Positions 26,945 through 36,538 are shown, counted from the first letter of the stretch. The stretch: DNA of 64,000 nucleotides from Advenella sp. S44 (GCF_002810445.1 NZ_NEXS01000003.1:682001-746000), one strand, 5' to 3'. Notes: generated by a model not told the origin, from the sequence alone. Numbers and translations are program-made.

Positions 26945-27368
26945 TTTTTCACGCGCCAGCCGCCGCTGTTTCGGGCGGGATGGCGCGTCGCAAAAGGCTG
27001 GCCGGCGATATTGTCATTGTGCTTTTTACAGCAATCGCCGCCACTTGCGCGCAATGCACTATTGAACTGCAGCCAACAAATTATAGGCTTAAGGGTCGTG
27101 TGATGGGGTCATCACACAGTTGCGATTGTGTCACCGCCCGCCCGTAGGCCGTTCGTCATGGCTTCATACAACAAAAACAACGCCGCGACAGGCAGAGAGC
27201 TTGTCGCGGCGTTGTTGTTCTGCGGGATGACTTCACGGCTGACCAAGGGCGTCGTCGTAACCGGAAATCCGGCTGCAACGGCGCGTTTACCTGAACAGGT
27301 TTACAACTGTGTTTGCGCGAACAAAGTCGCAACAGTGCGTTTACCTGTACAGGATTGCGATAGTGCGT
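26945..27368. other. Convergent intergenic region with three hairpins, 424 bp
   Basis: It lies between the usp gene (+) and the formate operon end (-). It holds ACGCGCCA (26951-26958) paired with TGGCGCGT (26981-26988), a perfect 8-bp hairpin GTGTGATG/CATCACAC (27098-27117), the terminator at 27176-27216 and the repeats from 27283. No gene is supported. Confidence 0.55.
27176..27216 (-). terminator. Rho-independent terminator of the formate operon
   Basis: AACAACGCCGCGACA (27176-27190) and TGTCGCGGCGTTGTT (27202-27216) form a 15-bp stem with an 11-nt loop. On the - strand the stem is followed by TTTTTGTTGT, so it should end the fds-oxlT transcript; it could also act on read-through from usp. 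Confidence 0.8.
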
Positions 27369-27382
27369 TTACCTGAATAAGG
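27283..27382. repeat. 27-28-bp degenerate repeat, three clear copies
   Basis: GCGTTTACCTGAACAGG (27283), GCGTTTACCTGTACAGG (27337) and GCGTTTACCTGAATAAGG (27365) share a core and similar left flanks (GCAACGGC, GCAACAGT, GCGATAGT). A worn fourth copy seems to lie between the first two, giving an even 27-28-bp period. The third copy contains the stop codon of the small membrane protein on the - strand. Confidence 0.7.
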
Positions 27383-27494
27383 CTGCGGCGGTCATGATGG
27401 TATTGGCCACACCCCATACTAGAGGAACACCCACTAGAAGCCAGAAGGCCACAATCAGTCCGGTCGGGGTTTTGCGTTGAGCAGATTCTTGCAT
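27369..27494 (-). CDS. Small membrane protein partner of the OxlT-type transporter
   Basis: A 41-residue protein: short polar N-terminus (MQESAQRKTPTG), one membrane segment (LIVAFWLLVGVPLVWGVANT) and a short tail ending AALFR. GGGAG precedes ATG 27494, inside the end region of the antiporter gene neighbourhood (17-bp gap). Short one-helix proteins like this are annotated as MFS transporter small subunits after oxalate/formate antiporter genes in Burkholderiales; that is from memory. It probably stabilises or tunes the antiporter. Confidence 0.75.
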   Translation of the reverse strand: MQESAQRKTPTGLIVAFWLLVGVPLVWGVANTIMTAAALFR

Positions 27495-27510
27495 TTTAAG
27501 CACTCCCTTG

Positions 27511-28911
27511 TTATTTGGCGCCAACCGGAATTGGTGCGCCTGCGGTGTTGTCAGCTTCCATATGATGTTGTGCGGCAACCGGACGGATCATCATATTGCA
27601 GATGAAGCCGATAACCAGCAAGCCGGCCATCACGTACATGGTGTAAATATAGACGTCAGATCTCGGAATGCCCATCTGGAGCTGGTAATCACGGATGTAA
27701 TTGACCAGGACGGGACCGAATACGCCAGCTGCCGACCAGGCCGTCAGCAGGCGACCGTGTATGCCGCCGACGTAGCGCGTGCCGAAAAGATCGGCCAGAT
27801 ATGCCGGCACGGTCGAGAAGCCGCCGCCATACATGGACAGGATAACCAGATAAAACAGCACGAACAGTGTCACGTGGCCGCCGGTGCCCATGCCCGGTAC
27901 CAGGAAATACAGAATGGTGCCAAGAACGAAGAATGTGCTGTAGGTCCGCTTGCGACCCATATAGTCAGAGACGGTAGACCAGAGAAAGCGCCCGCTCATG
28001 TTTGCCAGCGATAGCAAGCCGACGAAACCGGCAGCGGCCGCGGCGGTAATCATGCCTTGGAAGCTTTCCTGGATCATTAGCGAGGCCTGGCCGAGCACGC
28101 CGATACCGGCAGTTACGTTCAGGCATAGCGCCCACCACAGTAGCCAGAATTGCGGTGTTTTGATGGCCCGGTCAATGTGCACGTGATTGCGCGAGATCAT
28201 GGCGTTTTGCTGGACGGGCGGTGTCCATCCTTCGGGCTTCCAGTCTGCGGCCGGGATGCGTACGGCCAGCGCGCCAATGCACATATAGATGAAGTACACG
28301 ATACCCAGGACCACGAACGTCTCGGTGACGCCCATAGAAGTGTCGGACTTGAATGCATTCATCAATTGCAGCGACAACGGAGAGGCGATCATGGCGCCCC
28401 CGCCAAAGCCCATGATGGCCATTCCGGTAGCCATGCCGCGCCTGTCCGGAAACCATTTGATGAGCGTGGATACCGGCGACACATAACCGATACCCAGACC
28501 GATACCACCCAATACCCCATAGCCGAAATACACCAGCCATAGTTGATGCAGGTGCAGACCCAGCGCCGCGACCAGGAACCCGCCGCCAAAGCAGCTGGCG
28601 GCGACGAACATGGCTTTGCGCGGGCCCACTTCCTCTAGCCACTTTCCGGCAAAAGCGGCCGACAGACCTAAGAATACAATTGCAATACTGAAGATCCAGC
28701 CCAGCTGTGGAATGGTCCAGTCGCTGGGGGCAGATTCGGAGATGCCCAGCAACTGGGTCATTGGTTTATTGAATACCGAAAAGGCATAGGCCTGTCCGAT
28801 ACATAAGTGAATGGCTAATGCGGCAGGCGGAACCATCCACCTGTTGAAACCCGGACCGGCTGTGATCCGCTCCTTGCTGAAGAATCCGCCCCGGGTAAAG
28901 GCTTGCTCCAT
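27511..28911 (-). CDS. OFA-family (OxlT-like) MFS antiporter
   Basis: A 466-residue 12-segment major facilitator of the oxalate:formate antiporter family: GQAYAFSVFNKPMTQLLG in the first segment, GIGLGIGYVSPVSTLIKWFP and DRRGMATGMAIMGFGGGAMI as OFA signatures, and a long cytoplasmic loop with HVHIDRAIKTPQFWLLWW before the second half. It sits in the inner membrane. Placed 48 bp after fdsD in the formate dehydrogenase operon, it most likely imports or exchanges formate (perhaps for oxalate or another acid). AAGGAG precedes the ATG. No oxalate-degrading genes are in the window. Confidence 0.9.
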   Translation of the reverse strand: MEQAFTRGGFFSKERITAGPGFNRWMVPPAALAIHLCIGQAYAFSVFNKPMTQLLGISESAPSDWTIPQLGWIFSIAIVFLGLSAAFAGKWLEEVGPRKAMFVAASCFGGGFLVAALGLHLHQLWLVYFGYGVLGGIGLGIGYVSPVSTLIKWFPDRRGMATGMAIMGFGGGAMIASPLSLQLMNAFKSDTSMGVTETFVVLGIVYFIYMCIGALAVRIPAADWKPEGWTPPVQQNAMISRNHVHIDRAIKTPQFWLLWWALCLNVTAGIGVLGQASLMIQESFQGMITAAAAAGFVGLLSLANMSGRFLWSTVSDYMGRKRTYSTFFVLGTILYFLVPGMGTGGHVTLFVLFYLVILSMYGGGFSTVPAYLADLFGTRYVGGIHGRLLTAWSAAGVFGPVLVNYIRDYQLQMGIPRSDVYIYTMYVMAGLLVIGFICNMMIRPVAAQHHMEADNTAGAPIPVGAK

Positions 28912-28959
28912 AGATGTCTCCTTGGTTGTGGATTATGTGTGGCTTGTTGGCCTTATGGT

Positions 28960-29253
28960 TTATGGTGTAGCGGGAACTGTTTTCGTGTCGGCAGGCTTCA
29001 GATCTGCCTTGTGATTATTGATGGCCTCCAGTGCGAATGCTGAGAGCCCGATTTCCCCATCCTGCCCGTCAGGATACTGTTCCAGGAATTCAAGCAGCGC
29101 AATGCGCATGCGTGGCTCCCAGAATTTTCGAATATGTTCGTAAACGCTGCGCAATCCCTCTTCCCTGTCGGGCAAGGCTTCGAAAAAACTGGCAATCTGG
29201 TTTGCCATTTTGATGAGCATTGCGGTCGTATTGAACACGTGTGGAGTCGTCAT
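28960..29253 (-). CDS. fdsD: Formate dehydrogenase delta subunit
   Basis: A 97-residue FdsD protein: LIKMANQIASFFEALPDREE and HIRKFWEPRMRIALLEF are the conserved core. FdsD is needed for assembly or stability of the soluble NAD-linked formate dehydrogenase. Its start overlaps the fdhD stop (ATGA), so the two are translationally coupled. The C-terminal 30 residues are variable and proline-containing. Confidence 0.93.
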   Translation of the reverse strand: MTTPHVFNTTAMLIKMANQIASFFEALPDREEGLRSVYEHIRKFWEPRMRIALLEFLEQYPDGQDGEIGLSAFALEAINNHKADLKPADTKTVPATP

Positions 29254-30218
29254 GATGCCTTGCCTCTGTCCGATAATTGAAAGCGTTGTGAATGGGCGTA
29301 GATTGTAGCCTGATCGCCGCGTGTAAAGCCAAGTAGTGTGACACCGGTCTCCTTGGCCAGCGCGATCGCCGCCGAAGTGGGTGCCGAGACAGCTGCCAGC
29401 AGCGGGCAGCCGGCCATGGCCGCTTTTTGTACCATTTCAAAACTGGCGCGGCTGGATACCAGCAGCGCGCCACGGCCTATTGGTTGCGAGTCTCGCAGCA
29501 GGGCGCCGATGGTTTTGTCCAGTGCGTTATGTCGGCCCACGTCTTCGCGAATAAAGGCAGGGGCCTGGCTGTCTGGAGCAATCCAGGCAGCAGCGTGGGT
29601 GGCGCCGGTTTCCTGGTGCAAGGGTTGTTGCTCGCGCAGTGCATTCATGGCACTGAGCAATTGCGCTAGCGTTACGCCCGCGCTCATCTGGCGCAGATCC
29701 TGTGGTTGTGTGCTGGTCGCGGAGGAGACGGTACGGTGGGCGTCGCTGGGCGGGGCCACGGGCGGCAGCCGGCGTACCGCCTCTAGCGTTTCTACGCCAC
29801 ACAGCCCGCAAGCCGTACGCCCGGCCATCTGGCGGCGCCGGTCCTTGAGAAATTGCATGCAAGCCGGGCTGATTTGCACATGCGCAAGGATGCCCAGATC
29901 TGTTTGCTCCTGTTCGAAATCACGAATGTCATCGGGGGATCGCACGATCCCCTCAGTCAAGCAAAAGCCCCAGGCAAAATCTTCCAAATCCTGCGGCGTG
30001 GCAAGCATGACTGCGTGATTGATGCCATTGAACTGGACGGCAACCGGCATTTCGACAGCGACTGAATCGCTTTGCGTTTGCTCATGCATGATGCTGTCGC
30101 GCACGCGATTGACTTGCAGCGGCATGCTGCCAACACGCGCGGCGGGCAGGGCGACCGACGCTGACGGATCGGTGCCCTTGATTGCGGCCGTTGAAGCTGG
30201 GATGACGACCTTATCCAT
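29250..30218 (-). CDS. fdhD: FdhD/FdsC sulfurtransferase for formate dehydrogenase
   Basis: A 322-residue FdhD-family protein. It passes sulfur to the molybdenum cofactor before insertion into the catalytic subunit, and in fds systems (FdsC) binds the cofactor. The conserved CGLCG loop is at Cys137-Cys140, with GFCLTEGIVRSPDDI upstream and EDVGRHNALDKTIGAL and SSRASFEMVQKAA downstream. The first 35 residues are an unconserved extension. It lies 17 bp after fdsA. Confidence 0.94.
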   Translation of the reverse strand: MDKVVIPASTAAIKGTDPSASVALPAARVGSMPLQVNRVRDSIMHEQTQSDSVAVEMPVAVQFNGINHAVMLATPQDLEDFAWGFCLTEGIVRSPDDIRDFEQEQTDLGILAHVQISPACMQFLKDRRRQMAGRTACGLCGVETLEAVRRLPPVAPPSDAHRTVSSATSTQPQDLRQMSAGVTLAQLLSAMNALREQQPLHQETGATHAAAWIAPDSQAPAFIREDVGRHNALDKTIGALLRDSQPIGRGALLVSSRASFEMVQKAAMAGCPLLAAVSAPTSAAIALAKETGVTLLGFTRGDQATIYAHSQRFQLSDRGKAS

Positions 30219-30235
30219 CGGAAAAAATCCTGTCG

Positions 30236-33106
30236 TTAACCTACCGGTGTTTCGTCCATCGTGACTCGATTTTTCAGCAAGGCACGCTGTTCACTGTTGA
30301 ACGCTGACCAGCTATTCTGCCAGGCCGAAGGTTGCGTAACGCGCGTTACCTGTACTGCTGTTACCTTGTACTCGGGGCAATTGGTTGCCCAGTCCGAATT
30401 ATCGGTAGTAACCACGTTGGCGCCGGATTCGGGGAAATGGAAGGTCGTGTAGACGACGCCAGGCTGCACCCGTGTTGTCACATCTGCCCGCAGGACCGTT
30501 TCACCGGCGCGGCTTTGAATGCCAACCCAGTCGCCCTGACTGATGCCGCGATCCTCAGCGTCAACCGGATGAATTTCCAGCACATCTTCGGAATGCCAGG
30601 CCACGTTCGGTGTTCTGCGTGTTTGCGCACCCACGTTGTACTGAGACAGGATCCGCCCGGTGGTAAAGAGCAGCGGAAATTTGCGTGTGCTGCGTTCGTC
30701 CGTAGGAATGTATTTCGTGATCATGAACTTGCCCTTGCCGCGGACGAACTCGTCTATGTGCATGATTGGCGTGCCTTCGGGCGCTTCCTCATTGCATGGC
30801 CACTGTACGCTGCCCATCTTGGTGATGAGATCGAACGAGACGCCGGTGAAGGTCGGCGTAAGTGCAGCAATTTCATCCATGATTTCCGAAGGATGATCGT
30901 AGTTCATTGGGTAGCCCAGTGCATTGGACAGGGCGCAAGTGATTTCCCAGTCCGCCATGCCGCTTGCCGGTTCCATGACCTTGCGTACCCGCGAAATCCG
31001 GCGCTCGGCATTGGTAAATGTGCCATCTTTTTCGAGGAATGTTGACCCGGGCAGGAACACGTGAGCGTACTTGGCCGTTTCATTCAGAAAAATATCCTGG
31101 ATAACTACGCATTCCATCGCAGACAGGGAAGCGGCCACGTGCTGGGTGTTCGGGTCCGATTGCACGATATCCTCGCCCTGGCAGTACAGCCCCTTGAAGC
31201 TGCCTTCCAGCGCGGCGTCAAACATATTGGGAATGCGCAGACCGGGTTCGGACTGCAGCGTGACATTCCACGCCTTTTCGAACTCATTACGGGTGACATC
31301 GTCGGATATATGACGGTAGCCTGGCAGTTCGTGCGGGAAGGAGCCCATGTCGCAGGAACCCTGCACGTTGTTCTGGCCACGCAACGGATTGACACCCACG
31401 CCTTCGCGTCCGATGTTGCCGGTGGCCATGGCCAGGTTGGCAATGGCCATGACAGTGGTAGAACCCTGGCTGTGCTCGGTTACACCCAGGCCATAATAAA
31501 TGGATCCATTGCCGCCAGTCGCAAACAGCCTTGCCGCTCCGCGAACCTGTTCGGCCGGGACACCGGTTTCTTCCTGCATGGCTTCGGGCGAGTTCTCGGG
31601 CAGGCTGACAAAATCAAACCATTCCTTGAATGCCTTGTCTTCGCAGCGCTCCCGTACGAAGTCCAGATTGATCAGGTTTTCGGTAGCGATGACATGTGAC
31701 ATGGCAGACAGCAGCGCCACGTTGGTGCCGGGACGTACCTGCAGGTGATAGTCGGCGCGAATATGCGGCGAACTGACCAGTTCGGTCTGGCGCGGATCAA
31801 TGACGATCAGGCGTGCGCCCTCGCGCAGGCGCTTTTTCAGGCGCGACGCAAAGACCGGGTGGGCCGCGCTCGGGTTGGCCCCCATTACGATAACCACATC
31901 TGTGAACATGACAGAGTCAAATGTTTGCGTGCCGGCCGATTCGCCTAGCGTGGTTTTAAGGCCATAACCGGTAGGCGAGTGACATACGCGGGCGCAGGTG
32001 TCCACATTATTGGTATTGAAGGCGGCGCGTACCAGTTTCTGCACCAGCCAGGTTTCTTCGTTGGTGCAGCGTGAAGACGTAATACCGCCTACGGAATCGC
32101 GACCGTACTTGTCTTGCAGGCGTTTGAATTCGCTGGCCGCATAGCCGATCGCCTCTTCCCATGACACTTCGGTCCATGGGTCTGAGATGCTCTTGCGGAT
32201 CATGGGCTTGGTGATGCGTTCCTTATGGGTGGTGTAACCCCAGGCAAAGCGGCCCTTGACGCAGGAGTGGCCGCGATTGGCCTGGCCGTCTTTCCACGGC
32301 GTCATGCGAACCACTGTCTCGCCTTTCATCTCTGCCTTGAAGCCGCAACCGACACCACAATAGGCGCAAGTGGTAATCACCGCGTGATCTGCCTGGCCCA
32401 GTTCGATAATGCTTTTGTCTTCCAGTGTCGCGGTGGGGCAGGCCTGTACACAGGCACCGCAGGATACGCATTCGCTGTCCATGAACGGCTGATCCTGGCC
32501 GGCTGAGACGCGCGAGGCAAAGCCTTTGCCGGAAATGGTCAGGGCGAACGTGCCCTGTGTTTCTTCGCAGGCACGCACGCAGCGGTTGCAGACAATGCAC
32601 TTGCTGGGATCATAAGTGAAATAGGGATTGGACTCGTCCTTCTGGTCATTCAGGTGGTTGGCCCCGTCGTAGCCGTAGCGGACGTTACGCAAACCAACAA
32701 CACCTGCCATGTCCTGCAATTCGCAGTCGCCGTTGGACGGGCATGTCAGGCAGTCCAGCGGGTGGTCGGAAATATACAGTTCCATGACGCCGCGGCGCAA
32801 CTGATGCAGCTTTGGCGTTTCGGTGCGAATGACCATTCCTTCTTCGACCGGCGTGGTACAGGATGCCGGATAACCGCGACGGCCTTCGATTTCCACCAGG
32901 CACAGTCGGCATGAGCCGAACGCTTCGATGCTGTCGGTTGCGCATAGTTTGGGAATATTCACGCCATTGAGCGCGGCTGCACGCATGACCGATGTGCCTT
33001 CGGGCACGGCGATGTCGTAACCGTCAATGGTGACGGTGATCAGCTTGTCGGAGGTGCGCTCGGGCGTACCCAGATCGATATCGCGTTTGACGACGGTTTC
33101 TAACAT
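30236..33106 (-). CDS. fdsA: NAD-dependent formate dehydrogenase, catalytic alpha subunit
   Basis: The 956-residue molybdopterin subunit oxidises formate to CO2. N-terminal [2Fe-2S] ferredoxin domain (AFGSCRLCLVEIEGRRGYPA), then His-Cys and [4Fe-4S] clusters (CIVCNRCVRACEETQG; CVSCGACVQACPT), the Mo-bisPGD domain opening with CAYCGVGCGF, and NVDTCARVCHSPTGYG, where the Cys is the probable Mo ligand. The C-terminal MGD-binding domain ends the protein. Start at 33106 with AAGGAG ribosome site. The enzyme is a soluble FdsABGD complex. Confidence 0.97.
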   Translation of the reverse strand: MLETVVKRDIDLGTPERTSDKLITVTIDGYDIAVPEGTSVMRAAALNGVNIPKLCATDSIEAFGSCRLCLVEIEGRRGYPASCTTPVEEGMVIRTETPKLHQLRRGVMELYISDHPLDCLTCPSNGDCELQDMAGVVGLRNVRYGYDGANHLNDQKDESNPYFTYDPSKCIVCNRCVRACEETQGTFALTISGKGFASRVSAGQDQPFMDSECVSCGACVQACPTATLEDKSIIELGQADHAVITTCAYCGVGCGFKAEMKGETVVRMTPWKDGQANRGHSCVKGRFAWGYTTHKERITKPMIRKSISDPWTEVSWEEAIGYAASEFKRLQDKYGRDSVGGITSSRCTNEETWLVQKLVRAAFNTNNVDTCARVCHSPTGYGLKTTLGESAGTQTFDSVMFTDVVIVMGANPSAAHPVFASRLKKRLREGARLIVIDPRQTELVSSPHIRADYHLQVRPGTNVALLSAMSHVIATENLINLDFVRERCEDKAFKEWFDFVSLPENSPEAMQEETGVPAEQVRGAARLFATGGNGSIYYGLGVTEHSQGSTTVMAIANLAMATGNIGREGVGVNPLRGQNNVQGSCDMGSFPHELPGYRHISDDVTRNEFEKAWNVTLQSEPGLRIPNMFDAALEGSFKGLYCQGEDIVQSDPNTQHVAASLSAMECVVIQDIFLNETAKYAHVFLPGSTFLEKDGTFTNAERRISRVRKVMEPASGMADWEITCALSNALGYPMNYDHPSEIMDEIAALTPTFTGVSFDLITKMGSVQWPCNEEAPEGTPIMHIDEFVRGKGKFMITKYIPTDERSTRKFPLLFTTGRILSQYNVGAQTRRTPNVAWHSEDVLEIHPVDAEDRGISQGDWVGIQSRAGETVLRADVTTRVQPGVVYTTFHFPESGANVVTTDNSDWATNCPEYKVTAVQVTRVTQPSAWQNSWSAFNSEQRALLKNRVTMDETPVG

Positions 33107-33149
33107 AACGAGCTCCTTGCCATTTGTGGCAGCGGACAATATTCAATGT

Positions 33150-34709
33150 TCATGACGGGTGGGCTTCTGTATTCGCTTCGATCCCGAAATCTGCCGGGAA
33201 GTGCTCCATGGCAGACAGGACCGGATAAGGGGTCATGCCGCCCAGGGCGCACAGCGATCCACCCAGCATGGTGTCGCACAGGTCGCGCAACAGTTCTATG
33301 TTTTCGTGCCGGTTTTCGTTCGCGCTGATGCGGTCTATGACTTCTACACCGCGTGTTGAGCCGATACGGCACGGCGTGCATTTTCCGCAGGACTCGACGG
33401 CGCAGAACTCCATGGCGTAGCGGGCCAACTCGTTCATTTTTGCCGTATCGTCGAACGCCACAATGCCACCGTGGCCGATCATGGCCGACACTTTCATGTA
33501 GGCTTCGTAGTCCAGGGGAACATCCCATTGCGATTCAGGCAGGTAGGCGCCCAGCGGGCCGCCAACTTGTACCGCCTTGATGGGCCGCCCGCTGGCGCTG
33601 CCGCCGCCATAATCAAAAAGCAGTTCGCGCAGAGTCAGGCCAAAAGCCTTTTCAACCAGACCACCCTGACGGATATTGCCGGCCAGCTGAAAGGGCAGGG
33701 TGCCTTTGGAGCGTCCCATGCCGTAGTTGGCATAAGCTTGCCCGCCTTCGGCAAGAATATAGGGAACCGATGCCAGTGAGATGACGTTGTTGATCACCGT
33801 GGGTTTGCCGAAAAGTCCCTTGATCGCCGGTAGCGGCGGCTTGGCGCGCACCAGTCCACGTTTGCCTTCCAGCGAGTCCAGCAGCGAGGTTTCTTCGCCG
33901 CAAATATAGGCACCGGCGCCTTTGCGAATCTCAAGGAAAAAAGACTTGCCGCTACCCTGGATGTTTTCGCCAAGCCAATTGGCTTCGGTCGCGATATCAA
34001 TGGCGCGGTTCAGCGCTGTAATGGCATGCGGATATTCGGAGCGCACATAGATGAACCCGTAGGTCGCATCGGTTGCCAGTCCAGCGATGGTCATGCCTTC
34101 GATCAGGCACAGTGGGTCGCCTTCCATCAGCATGCGATCGGAAAACGTACCCGAGTCGCCTTCATCGGCGTTGCAAACAATATATTTCTGGTCTGCCGGC
34201 GTGCCCAGCACTGTTTTCCATTTAATGCCGGTGGGGAAGGCCGCACCGCCTCGTCCGCGCAGACCCGAGTCGGTCACTTCCTGCACAATTTCGGCCGCTG
34301 GCATGGACAGGGCTTTTTTAAGACCGGCGAAACCGCCATGGTCGATATAGTCGGCGACCGAAAGCGGGTCGGTAATACCGACGCGTGCAAAGGTCAGCCG
34401 CTCCTGATTTTTCAGAAAAGGGATCTCTTCGGTCAGGCCGTGGCTCAATGCATGGCTGCCACCCTTGAGCAAATCGGCATCGAACAGGGCGGGCACATCC
34501 TTGGCGGTAACCGGGCCATAGGCCACACGACCTTTTTCCGTTTGCACTTCGATCATGGGTTCAAGCCATAGCAACCCGCGGGAGCCATTGCGTATAACGG
34601 TGATGTCCTGATTGCGCTGCTCGGCTTCCTTGCGGATGGCGGCTACAACACGTTCGGCGCCGGCAGCAATGGCACCGGCATCAGCGGGGACAAAAATACG
34701 GGTAGTCAT
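33150..34709 (-). CDS. fdsB: NAD-dependent formate dehydrogenase beta subunit (FMN, NAD site)
   Basis: A 519-residue subunit homologous to NuoF with an N-terminal thioredoxin-like ferredoxin segment. FMN/NADH site: SGLRGRGGAAFPTGIKWK and NADEGDSGTFSDR; GAYICGEETSLLDSLEG; C-terminal [4Fe-4S] motif ESCGKCTPCRIG. It takes electrons from FdsA to NAD+. The start overlaps the fdsG stop (ATGA), a coupled arrangement. Length is normal. Confidence 0.97.
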   Translation of the reverse strand: MTTRIFVPADAGAIAAGAERVVAAIRKEAEQRNQDITVIRNGSRGLLWLEPMIEVQTEKGRVAYGPVTAKDVPALFDADLLKGGSHALSHGLTEEIPFLKNQERLTFARVGITDPLSVADYIDHGGFAGLKKALSMPAAEIVQEVTDSGLRGRGGAAFPTGIKWKTVLGTPADQKYIVCNADEGDSGTFSDRMLMEGDPLCLIEGMTIAGLATDATYGFIYVRSEYPHAITALNRAIDIATEANWLGENIQGSGKSFFLEIRKGAGAYICGEETSLLDSLEGKRGLVRAKPPLPAIKGLFGKPTVINNVISLASVPYILAEGGQAYANYGMGRSKGTLPFQLAGNIRQGGLVEKAFGLTLRELLFDYGGGSASGRPIKAVQVGGPLGAYLPESQWDVPLDYEAYMKVSAMIGHGGIVAFDDTAKMNELARYAMEFCAVESCGKCTPCRIGSTRGVEVIDRISANENRHENIELLRDLCDTMLGGSLCALGGMTPYPVLSAMEHFPADFGIEANTEAHPS

Positions 34710-35257
34710 ACAGAGACGGCCTCCGTGTGTTCGCGATACAGTTCGTCGAAGGTCTCAGGCGTGACATGGGCACAGGGCTCGCCGTTGATCATGATGTTGG
34801 GGGACTGGGCGCACAGGCCAAGGCAATAGACCGCATCGACCGACACCTGACCATCGGCACTGGTGCTGTTCATCTCGCACCCGGTCACGTTGCTTATGTG
34901 CGCTTCCAGTTCTGTCGAACCCATGGCCTGACAGGACTCGGCCCGGCAGACTTCGATATGGACCGCTCCCTTGGGAACGGAATGAAAATGGGGATAGAAG
35001 GTAATAACCCCATGGACCTCGGCGCGCGATAAATTCAGTGCCTGGGCGATTTGGTCCACACACTCGGGCGGAATATAGCCCAGCGTGTCCTGAATGTCGT
35101 GCAATACCGGCAACAGTGCACCTGGTTTATTACCGAGTTTGACCAGGCTGGCCGATACGGCGCGTGAATTGGGTGTCTCGGGTGTCAGCGGGATCATCTT
35201 CCTGATCTTGTGATCGACCGACTGGATAAAAGGCGAGGAAATGCCCGTTTTGGACAT
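34706..35257 (-). CDS. fdsG: NAD-dependent formate dehydrogenase gamma subunit
   Basis: A 183-residue NuoE-like subunit binding one [2Fe-2S] cluster: VCRAESCQAMG and YCLGLCAQSPNIMING give the four cysteines. Start at 35257 with a GGAGA ribosome site; an upstream ATG-less extension in the same frame lacks one. First gene of the operon; the divergent regulator starts at 35462, leaving a 204-bp AT-rich promoter region. Confidence 0.94.
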   Translation of the reverse strand: MSKTGISSPFIQSVDHKIRKMIPLTPETPNSRAVSASLVKLGNKPGALLPVLHDIQDTLGYIPPECVDQIAQALNLSRAEVHGVITFYPHFHSVPKGAVHIEVCRAESCQAMGSTELEAHISNVTGCEMNSTSADGQVSVDAVYCLGLCAQSPNIMINGEPCAHVTPETFDELYREHTEAVSV

Positions 35258-35461
35258 GGCTGTCTCCGATACGTGATTGAGCCTGTTTAATATGTAATTG
35301 GCATCATAATAATATGCTGCATTACCGCAAATATCGCAGAATGTTAAATTCCCATTTGACAAATGCGCTTATAGGCTCAATAGTAGCCACTTCAGATATA
35401 TTTTCAATATGAATTTAATAACACATATAATGGAAGAGAGACTTCCAAGGGAGATTGGACG

Positions 35462-36538
35462 ATGTATCCGTTTTCTATCAGGATAAACCCCGAGTGGACG
35501 ATCGACACCCAGGATGGCAAGACCCTGTCGCTTTCCATGCTGCTGGGGCTGCTGGCGGAAATCGATATCAGCGGCAATATTGTGGCGGCCAGCGAAACCT
35601 GTGGTCATTCCTATCGCCACGCCTGGGGTGTGTTGCGTCAGTTTGAGGACGTTTTCGGTGTGCCGCTACTGATTACCAAGCGGCGTAAGGGGACAGAGCT
35701 GTCCGAATTTGCCAAACGGCTGGTATGGGCCAATCGGCGCATCCAGGCGCGACTGTCGCCGACTCTGGAGAGTCTGGCCTCTGAGTCGCAGGAGGAACTG
35801 GAAAAGCTGATTCCGGAGCATACGCCCAATGTGCGCCTGCATGCCAGCCATGGCTTTGCGGTTGAGGTGCTCACGCAACGCATGAATTCACCAGTGCCCA
35901 TCCTGGAGCTGCGCTACCGTACGGCGATAGAAGCGTTGGCGGCATTGGAGCAGAATGAGTGCGAGCTGGCCGGGTTCCAGGTGCCTATCGGTAAGTTCGA
36001 AAAACCCATACTTGCCCGTTATTCGCCCTGGCTCAACGGCGAGACGCATTTACTGATTCATTTGGCCGTGCGCAACACCGGGCTGTTCGTCAAGCCCGGC
36101 AATCCGAAGCAGATCCGGTCGGTGCGGGACCTGGCCCGCGACGATGTGCGTTTTGTGAATCGCCAGCCAGGCTCAAGTACGCGGTTTCTGGTGGGGTTGA
36201 TGCTGGAGGAAGAAAATATCCCGACCTCGTCGGTCAGCGGCTATGAAGATAGCGAGTTCACGCATATGGCCATTGCTGCGCATATTGCCAGTGGCATGGC
36301 CGACGTGGGCATCGGTGTACAGACAGCGGCCCATCGATTTGGCCTGGATTTTATTCCGCTGGCGCGGGAGCGCTACTTTTTTGCGGTCAACCGCAACAGT
36401 CTGCAGCAGATCAATGTGGAAAAATTCATTCATTTCATGCGTAGTCAGGATTATCTGCAATTTCTTGGGCAACTGGTAGGTTATGATGCAACTGAGGCAG
36501 GAAAAATCCAGACATTAGACGAAGCCTTCAATGACTAA
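35462..36538 (+). CDS. ModE/LysR-like HTH regulator with periplasmic-binding-like domain, likely formate-gene regulator
   Basis: A 358-residue protein. The N-terminal winged helix (about residues 20-80; ASETCGHSYRHAWGVLRQFE and PLLITKRRKGTELSEF) is ModE-like, and residues about 120-340 form a substrate-binding-like domain (SSTRFLVGLMLEEENI, SGMADVGIGVQTAAHRFGLD). This matches regulators next to fds operons (FdsR type), so it probably controls fds in response to formate or molybdate. It overlaps moaA by 8 bp, so cofactor and regulator genes are linked. AAGGGAG precedes the ATG. Confidence 0.85.
   Translation: MYPFSIRINPEWTIDTQDGKTLSLSMLLGLLAEIDISGNIVAASETCGHSYRHAWGVLRQFEDVFGVPLLITKRRKGTELSEFAKRLVWANRRIQARLSPTLESLASESQEELEKLIPEHTPNVRLHASHGFAVEVLTQRMNSPVPILELRYRTAIEALAALEQNECELAGFQVPIGKFEKPILARYSPWLNGETHLLIHLAVRNTGLFVKPGNPKQIRSVRDLARDDVRFVNRQPGSSTRFLVGLMLEEENIPTSSVSGYEDSEFTHMAIAAHIASGMADVGIGVQTAAHRFGLDFIPLARERYFFAVNRNSLQQINVEKFIHFMRSQDYLQFLGQLVGYDATEAGKIQTLDEAFND

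Noticed and set aside
27098-27117. CRP/FNR-like operator (TGTGA-N8-TCACA)
   Set aside because: The spacing is 8, not 6, and it lies between convergent genes with no promoter to control; a hairpin is more likely.
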